A DNA stretch of 64,000 nt. It comes from Symbiodinium natans. Taxonomy: Eukaryota > Sar > Dinophyceae > Suessiales > Symbiodiniaceae. This document shows, one piece after another, positions 59,376 through 64,000 of this stretch (position 1 is its first letter; each line of letters begins with the position of its first letter). Under the pieces are notes generated by a model. That model did not search any database, was not told the DNA's origin, and saw nothing but the letters and a program-made list of their open reading frames with translations. The DNA lies in contig CAJNDS010002631.1 in the NCBI GenBank assembly GCA_905221605.1, positions 122,001 to 186,000 on the forward strand, given 5' to 3'. The translations under genes and the position numbers were made by a program.

Positions 59376-59929
59376 CAGCACGTGGTGGCGTGGCGTTGCC
59401 GGGTGCCCTGCAACTCCAGATCAGCATCACTGATTCGACGTCTCGGGACGATCAGTGGCGCGAAGCTTGGCCAGTCATTCGCCAAACCCTCTTCACAGGA
59501 GGTAGTGTCCTGGGCCACTGCATGGCTGGCCGCCATCGAGCTGCCACTGGGCAGTCCCTCCTCTTGGCCTTGGTGGACAACATCAGCTTCGAGGAAGCCC
59601 AGAGGCGTGTCAGCCGTCTACGTGACGTCGAGATCCACAAGGCAATGGCTCAGGGCACGGTGGCGAAGTGGGTCCGCTACACCCGAAAGAACAGCATGTC
59701 GGGCAAGGTTTGGCCATCCCCTCGAGCATTCATCTTCACGGACCGGTCCCAGATTCACTTGGAAGTGGAGCAAGGAGTGCCTCTTTGCAAGCATCGCCAA
59801 GGATCCATTGCTAGCCAAAGGCTCAAGGATGTGACCGAGGTTGAGTCCGTGGAGGAAGCCCAGGGCTACGATCGTCCCTTCTGCAAAGACTGCCTCCAGC
59901 GGGCAGCAGCGAAGTTCCACCCAAAGTGA
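59024..59929 (+). CDS. Retroelement ORF C: dual-specificity-phosphatase-like domain, -1 frame
   Basis: The frame is open for 301 codons after TGA 59021, but its first credible protein residues (TAVISQFDETSREAPWAV, from 59105) lie inside ORF B and no ATG precedes them. Translation by -1 frameshifting from ORF B is therefore likely. The domain contains ILWLAGLPTED, ITDSTSRDD (candidate general-acid Asp) and VLGHCMAGRHRAATGQSL. HCMAGRHR (59516-59539) is an exact HCX5R signature of cysteine-based phosphatases, with the usual following small residues and helix. After it come SFEEAQRRVSRLRDVEIH and a Cys-rich tail (LCKH...FCKDCLQ). Such phosphatases remove phosphate from Tyr/Ser/Thr or RNA 5' ends; the substrate here is unknown. 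A catalytically dead copy is possible, since fold-level support needs a profile search. Confidence 0.65.
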   Translation, partial: SPAADSCRACGPASEQTPTAAHPSKNPTAVISQFDETSREAPWAVRGGHLAWRSGASNLEVHFDRLATVGGNSAQRPTKIWEGANGGILWLAGLPTEDTASSFPRCDIQLNWMQQAVTARGGVALPGALQLQISITDSTSRDDQWREAWPVIRQTLFTGGSVLGHCMAGRHRAATGQSLLLALVDNISFEEAQRRVSRLRDVEIHKAMAQGTVAKWVRYTRKNSMSGKVWPSPRAFIFTDRSQIHLEVEQGVPLCKHRQGSIASQRLKDVTEVESVEEAQGYDRPFCKDCLQRAAAKFHPK

Positions 59930-60421
59930 GTGTGCAGAGGGGCTGTACATCAATCCCCCGGAGTTACCGGGTGGATAACATGCTGCATTTAAGAGAGACG
60001 AATTCCACTCTCTGATAAGGCTCCGGTCGTGACCCTCGCAGGTGCTGAAACGGCATCGTTCTTAGGGCTCCAGGACAAGCGCAGAGCTTGTCGTAGGGAG
60101 TGGGGCGTACCCGTCCGACATAGGTTGCCATGCAAAAGATTGTCTGGGGCGCACATGCTAGGGCCTGGGGCAGTGTAGCATGTGGTGTCGGCTGTGAGCC
60201 AGCCGTGTCTGCCATGCAACAGAGTGGCTGTTGTGAGCTAGGGCAGCTAGGCAGTGCATGCGTCCACGACAGTCTTCTTTTAATTTTCTTACGCCCTCAC
60301 ACCTCCCCCCCCCAGGATTGCACACTGTGTTCGATCTCGCAGGATTTCGCGCAGCTGTCAGCCCAAGGCCCGGCCGATCCTTAGTGCAGGGGTGTGGAGT
60401 GACCACGGTTTCGGCCTAGCC
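59930..60421 (+). other. Spacer before the Gag-like ORF
   Basis: 492 bp without a convincing frame. It has a strong pyrimidine tract and AG (CACACCTCCCCCCCCCAG at about 60299-60316) that could be a trans-splice or splice acceptor for a second transcript, followed 105 bp later by GCCATGG. Confidence 0.55.
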
Positions 60422-61639
60422 ATGGCATCTTTTCACTTAGTGCCGAGAGACGGCGCTGATTTTCGTGCTACACTTGTGTCGCTGCAACTCAATTTCGAAT
60501 TTGCTGATGAAATCCTCGAGGCCCTGGTCAAGGCCAAGCTCAAGAACCTTGAGGAATTCCGGTACTTCTTCGAGTCGGAAGCCGAGATAGGGGTCTGGGT
60601 TCAGAGACTCAACTTGGGCGATGTCCAGGGCGTGCAAACCGCACGTTTGAGGCGCACCTGGGCTGCAGTGAAGGTTTTCTTTCAGCATGCTGACGCAGGG
60701 AGGACCAAAGTCGGCGAATCAGACTTGGACGATCTCTTGGATGATACAAGCCTGCGTGACATGAAGCAGCAATTCTGGCGCAGGTATCGTACCAGATTCC
60801 CCCCCGAGCTCTATCCTTCGGATGCAACACTCTCGCGAGTGACGCGAGAATTAAACAAGCGCCTCCTGTGCGTTTTCTCCGTATGGAAGGTCAAGAGCTT
60901 GCAGTTCCAGCTGGTTACTACCAGCAAGAAGAGACGCTTGGGGGACGGCCTGTTCACGGAGGAGACGGAGCAGGAGGAGTCAGTCCCGCACGATTGGGAA
61001 AACTACCTCGACCGCCTCCACATCCTCTTGACAGCCTACGCGTTGGCAGGGGTGGATCAGGTGGCGGGAGCGCCCCAGGCCAATCAGGAGCACACGCTTG
61101 GAGCGGACTCCACGATCTTTGTCCAGGCGCCACTGGACGTCCTTATGGAGTACTACTACCGCGCCAAGAGGTCGGTGGTTTCGCTACCAGCACACAAGCG
61201 GCTGGACTGGCTGCAGCAGAGAGACTCCGAGGAGAGGGCAGTCTGGGTGGCCAAGTTCCGCGAGTCCACCAAGACACTCGGCCAAGTCGTGCGTGAGGTG
61301 TTCAATCTCAGAGACGCGCACTGGATCGCCATCCAAAGCGGAGGCCCAGGAGAATCTAGCCACAATCCCACACCGAAGATGCTGGCCGCGGCAACTACCC
61401 AGCTACCGAGCCCGCCTAAACTTTCCTCGTTCCAGCTCGGCACCCCGGTAGCGGGCAAGAAGGTGGCCAGAGTCATGAAGGATGGCAAGCGTCTGTGCGT
61501 CGAGTTCCAGCAAGGACGTTGCAACAAAGGAGCCAAGTGTCCTGATCGGCACATGTGCGGGATTGTCCTTCGAGGCGAGCGAGTCTGTGGTTCAACGAAG
61601 CATGGGGCTAAGGACTGCAAGCAGAAAGTGAAGGCCTGA
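60422..61639 (+). CDS. Retroelement ORF D: Gag-like protein with CCCH finger
   Basis: 405 codons from ATG 60422, which has a strong Kozak-like GCCATGG; an upstream in-frame GTG at 60392 is less likely. The N-terminal two thirds are helical and charged (LQLNFEFADEILEALVKAK, LDDLLDDTSLRDMKQQFW). The C-terminus has a CCCH finger C359-X7-C367-X5-C373-X3-H377 (CVEFQQGRCNKGAKCPDRH), then MCGIV...VCGS..HGAKDCK. By position and finger it is likely the nucleocapsid-like protein that packages element RNA. It ends in TGA (61637-61639), and the next ORF is in the same frame, so stop readthrough or reinitiation at 61715 would link them. Related to the ORF B finger. Confidence 0.65.
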   Translation: MASFHLVPRDGADFRATLVSLQLNFEFADEILEALVKAKLKNLEEFRYFFESEAEIGVWVQRLNLGDVQGVQTARLRRTWAAVKVFFQHADAGRTKVGESDLDDLLDDTSLRDMKQQFWRRYRTRFPPELYPSDATLSRVTRELNKRLLCVFSVWKVKSLQFQLVTTSKKRRLGDGLFTEETEQEESVPHDWENYLDRLHILLTAYALAGVDQVAGAPQANQEHTLGADSTIFVQAPLDVLMEYYYRAKRSVVSLPAHKRLDWLQQRDSEERAVWVAKFRESTKTLGQVVREVFNLRDAHWIAIQSGGPGESSHNPTPKMLAAATTQLPSPPKLSSFQLGTPVAGKKVARVMKDGKRLCVEFQQGRCNKGAKCPDRHMCGIVLRGERVCGSTKHGAKDCKQKVKA

Positions 61640-61714
61640 TGGGGCCCCGAGGGGGGGGAGGCGACCCCCTCCTCGGGGTCTAGCACGGATTCCGAGGATC
61701 CGGAATCGCCGTTG

Positions 61715-64000
61715 ATGGCAGACATCTTTTCTGGTCCCAATGCCCCGCTCACGAAAGCTTTCCTGTTCTGTGGATGGCGCTGCCTGACGTTGGATATTCA
61801 ACTGGACTCCTCGCATGATCTGGCACACCCCCTTCGGCAGCAGAGCCTCAGGGAGCAGCTCAAGGAGGCCGATTTTGTGTCCGCGGCGTTCGACTGTTCC
61901 ACCAAAAGCAGAGCGAGGGAGGTGCCGAGGGTGTTCGATGATGGGCGCCGGGGCCCAGGTCCCCTCCGCTCTACTCGACAACCCGAGGGACTGGACGGCC
62001 TGTCGCCGGCGGATCAGCACCGCGTCAAGCGTGACAACAATGCCTGTGGCTTCATGCTGCAAGTCATGCAAGAGGTGGCGGAGAGAGGAGCTGGGGCAAT
62101 GCGAGAGAATCCGGTGAACAGCTTGCATTGGCTACTTCAGCAAGAGGTGGCAGCTTTCCGCACAGGGCTCTGGGCGGATACTCATTATGATGCCTGTTGT
62201 TGGGGAGGAGCCCGATGCAAGAGGCAGCGCCTTCGTCACAACATCCCAGAGATATCCTCATGGCCCCCCCTCCAATGCCACCATGTGCATGCCAGTGACG
62301 AGTGGCAACCATATCTGCTGAATGGACGATACGTGTACCCCACCAAGGAGGAGGCGGAGTACACAGCGCCATTTGTCTTTGCAGTTGCCGTTTCCGTGTC
62401 ATGGTGGGCCGTCCGGGTGGGCCGAGCGAAGCTGGCTGTGCCGCGCATGCCGACGCCCTGTTGCGTGGGGCGGCGTGAGGAGTGGCCACTGATGGATCCG
62501 AGATCTTTGCGGTCATGGGCGCTGGCACCGCTTGCCATCTCTTTGGGTTTGGGGCCAGCTAGTGCCGAAGAAGCAGCTCGGATCCCACCGAGGAAAGTCG
62601 TGGAAGCAGTCATTGGTGCCGATGGGACCCTCCCACGTAACTGCATTTACGTGGGGCCGGGCCATCACCGACATCGGCTGGCGCGCAGTAAATGGGCACC
62701 TCCCTTCACGGCGGGTCACGATTGCGCATTCGACGAGTTCCTGCCGCGCTACGTTCAACACATCAGGGACAACTTGAGCGACCACCTCACCGAGTTGATA
62801 GGGAAAGTCCTGGTGGTCGATGCCGTGGCAGAACACCCCTCGGAAGGGGATGCTTTGGCGGGCCTTGTCTTTGAGCACTTGTCGACTGTGAGATCCACGT
62901 CACAGCCGCAGCAGAGCACCAACCCCAGGGGCCGAGCAAGGAAGCGGAGCCATCGCTTCCCTAGAGCGCTGGGGCTGGCCATAGCTCCGCTGGCGGATGC
63001 ATCTTCCATCTTTTCCGACTTTATGCGCCAGGAAGACGTGGTCCTCGCAGTCCGCAAGCTCTTTCCGGAAGCATGGATGACCGGGTTCACCTTTCCCTGC
63101 ATCGAGGACCTTATTAATGCCCCCCCGTTCGATCTTTACAGGCGCTGGCTCCGAGTGTCGGAGCTTGACTGGGCTGGTGCTTGCGGCCCGGCCACTGGTC
63201 CCTCCACCGTGCGCATCCTACAGAGAGCGGCGGGGCAGCAGGCAGGAGCACTCAGTCAACGGGCAGCCTTGCCGCCGGTGATCTCGTTTGGCCTGCCAGC
63301 TGATGTACACTTCCAACAAGCGCTGGCGCGCATCCGTACACCCATGCCTACGGAACAGGCTCCCGTGCTGGACAATGACCTCCAGTTTGCCGCTGACTTC
63401 ACGGCTTCGCAGCGAACAAGATTGCGGCAGTGGCGACAAGATGCAATGGGAGCCCTCAGGGAGCTGAAACGACGGTGCGCAGCTTTGGATGCTCACCTTC
63501 GAGGGTTTCAGCAACCAGCACTTCGCCGTGTGACGGCGGCGCGAGACGTGGGTCTGGTAGCTATCCTGGTGGTGCTCTTCGCATGGCCAGATACCGCTCT
63601 CCCCTTCTCCCTCATAGCAGGTATGCCGGCAGTGGGTTTCGCGCCATGCTATGGCATCTTCCCGCAAATGCCAGCAGACCATATCTCCTACGAGGACGTG
63701 CTGGGCGACTGGCGGGCGCACAATGCAAAAATTCTGCAGTCAATTGGACCTTCCAGGGACGACGATTTCCTCTTGTCCCAGTCAACCAAAGATTTTGAGT
63801 CTGGCTTTTGCTCCCCTCCACTGACAAAGCAGGCCCTTTTGGCACAGCTCAAAGGGAAGCCCTTTCGACTCGTACCAAGATGCGTCATCACGCAGTCTTC
63901 CGGGAAGAAGCGTATCATTGACAATGCAGACACGGGAGGCCAGTCGGCCTCGTCTCGGGAATCCAACAAGCTTGTGCTCTGCAGCGCGCTGCGACCAGCG
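61715..64000 (+). CDS. Retroelement ORF E: methyltransferase-like and reverse-transcriptase-like polyprotein (partial)
   Basis: Open from TGA 61637 to the window edge; the first ATG is 61715, giving at least 762 codons without a stop. Residues about 1-235 resemble the DNA-methyltransferase-like domain of dinoflagellate retroelements: AFLFCGWRCLTLDI (cofactor-binding-like), FDCSTKSRAREVP (Cys61, comparable to the PC motif of C5 methyltransferases), ENPVNSLHW (131-139, comparable to ENV/ENP) and a Cys/His stretch (CCWGGARCK...CHHVH). A central linker of about 450 residues has the hydrophobic stretch LVAILVVLFAW. The end has FRLVPRCVITQSSGKKRIID, then NADTGGQ (KKRIIDN at 731-737), typical of the finger/motif-1 start of a reverse transcriptase. 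The catalytic YxDD lies beyond the window. Methylase specificity and activity are unknown. The methylase-before-RT order differs from DIRS1. Confidence 0.7.
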   Translation, partial: MADIFSGPNAPLTKAFLFCGWRCLTLDIQLDSSHDLAHPLRQQSLREQLKEADFVSAAFDCSTKSRAREVPRVFDDGRRGPGPLRSTRQPEGLDGLSPADQHRVKRDNNACGFMLQVMQEVAERGAGAMRENPVNSLHWLLQQEVAAFRTGLWADTHYDACCWGGARCKRQRLRHNIPEISSWPPLQCHHVHASDEWQPYLLNGRYVYPTKEEAEYTAPFVFAVAVSVSWWAVRVGRAKLAVPRMPTPCCVGRREEWPLMDPRSLRSWALAPLAISLGLGPASAEEAARIPPRKVVEAVIGADGTLPRNCIYVGPGHHRHRLARSKWAPPFTAGHDCAFDEFLPRYVQHIRDNLSDHLTELIGKVLVVDAVAEHPSEGDALAGLVFEHLSTVRSTSQPQQSTNPRGRARKRSHRFPRALGLAIAPLADASSIFSDFMRQEDVVLAVRKLFPEAWMTGFTFPCIEDLINAPPFDLYRRWLRVSELDWAGACGPATGPSTVRILQRAAGQQAGALSQRAALPPVISFGLPADVHFQQALARIRTPMPTEQAPVLDNDLQFAADFTASQRTRLRQWRQDAMGALRELKRRCAALDAHLRGFQQPALRRVTAARDVGLVAILVVLFAWPDTALPFSLIAGMPAVGFAPCYGIFPQMPADHISYEDVLGDWRAHNAKILQSIGPSRDDDFLLSQSTKDFESGFCSPPLTKQALLAQLKGKPFRLVPRCVITQSSGKKRIIDNADTGGQSASSRESNKLVLCSALRPA

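Overview
The window looks like nuclear DNA of a dinoflagellate, most likely Symbiodiniaceae. The evidence: dozens of interstitial (TTTAGGG)n/(CCCTAAA)n arrays; split genes with tiny exons whose introns mostly begin with GC or GA and end in AG followed by G; a phosphoribulokinase of photosynthetic type; an ankyrin-repeat gene of the kind abundant in Symbiodinium; a weak match to the dinoflagellate spliced leader; and a retroelement with CCCH-finger, methyltransferase-like and reverse-transcriptase-like parts. Long single-exon reading frames occur only in the last 8.3 kb.

Layout. 1-19.3 kb: gene-poor, with telomeric arrays, short inverted-repeat elements, microsatellites (including a 1.15-kb AGT array at 7.87-9.02 kb), a tRNA-Met-like relic and two weak candidate exons. 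19.37 kb: an isolated exon with a phosphoribulokinase P-loop. 21.4-42.7 kb: about two dozen small plus-strand exons of one ankyrin-repeat gene; one 3-kb intron holds an AT-rich satellite, an inverted CTCGAG repeat block and a G-rich minisatellite. 43.6-55.06 kb: the rest of phosphoribulokinase, from the LDDYH exon to a terminal exon with a stop. The ankyrin gene therefore lies between the P-loop exon and the rest of the kinase. 55.7-64.0 kb: a GC-rich, intron-free retroelement-like block that runs off the window. Its order is: small zinc-ribbon ORF; tyrosine-recombinase-like ORF with a CCCH finger; a frame carrying an HCX5R phosphatase signature, overlapping the recombinase ORF in the -1 frame; Gag-like ORF with a second CCCH finger; and a methyltransferase-like plus reverse-transcriptase-like ORF.

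Most striking points. (1) The retroelement combines recombinase, phosphatase-like, methyltransferase-like and reverse-transcriptase-like parts in an order unlike canonical DIRS elements. (2) Introns of both split genes seem built from repeats: inverted-repeat families E, F and G end at or just before splice acceptors, and telomeric arrays repeatedly start at splice donors (TTTAGGG) or sit just before acceptors (CCCTAAA). Family F has two copies 111/112 identical, each starting at the 3' end of a coding exon, which is the arrangement expected of an intron-generating element.

All exon boundaries were read by eye from phase, splice dinucleotides and remembered protein-family conservation. No search or alignment was run.
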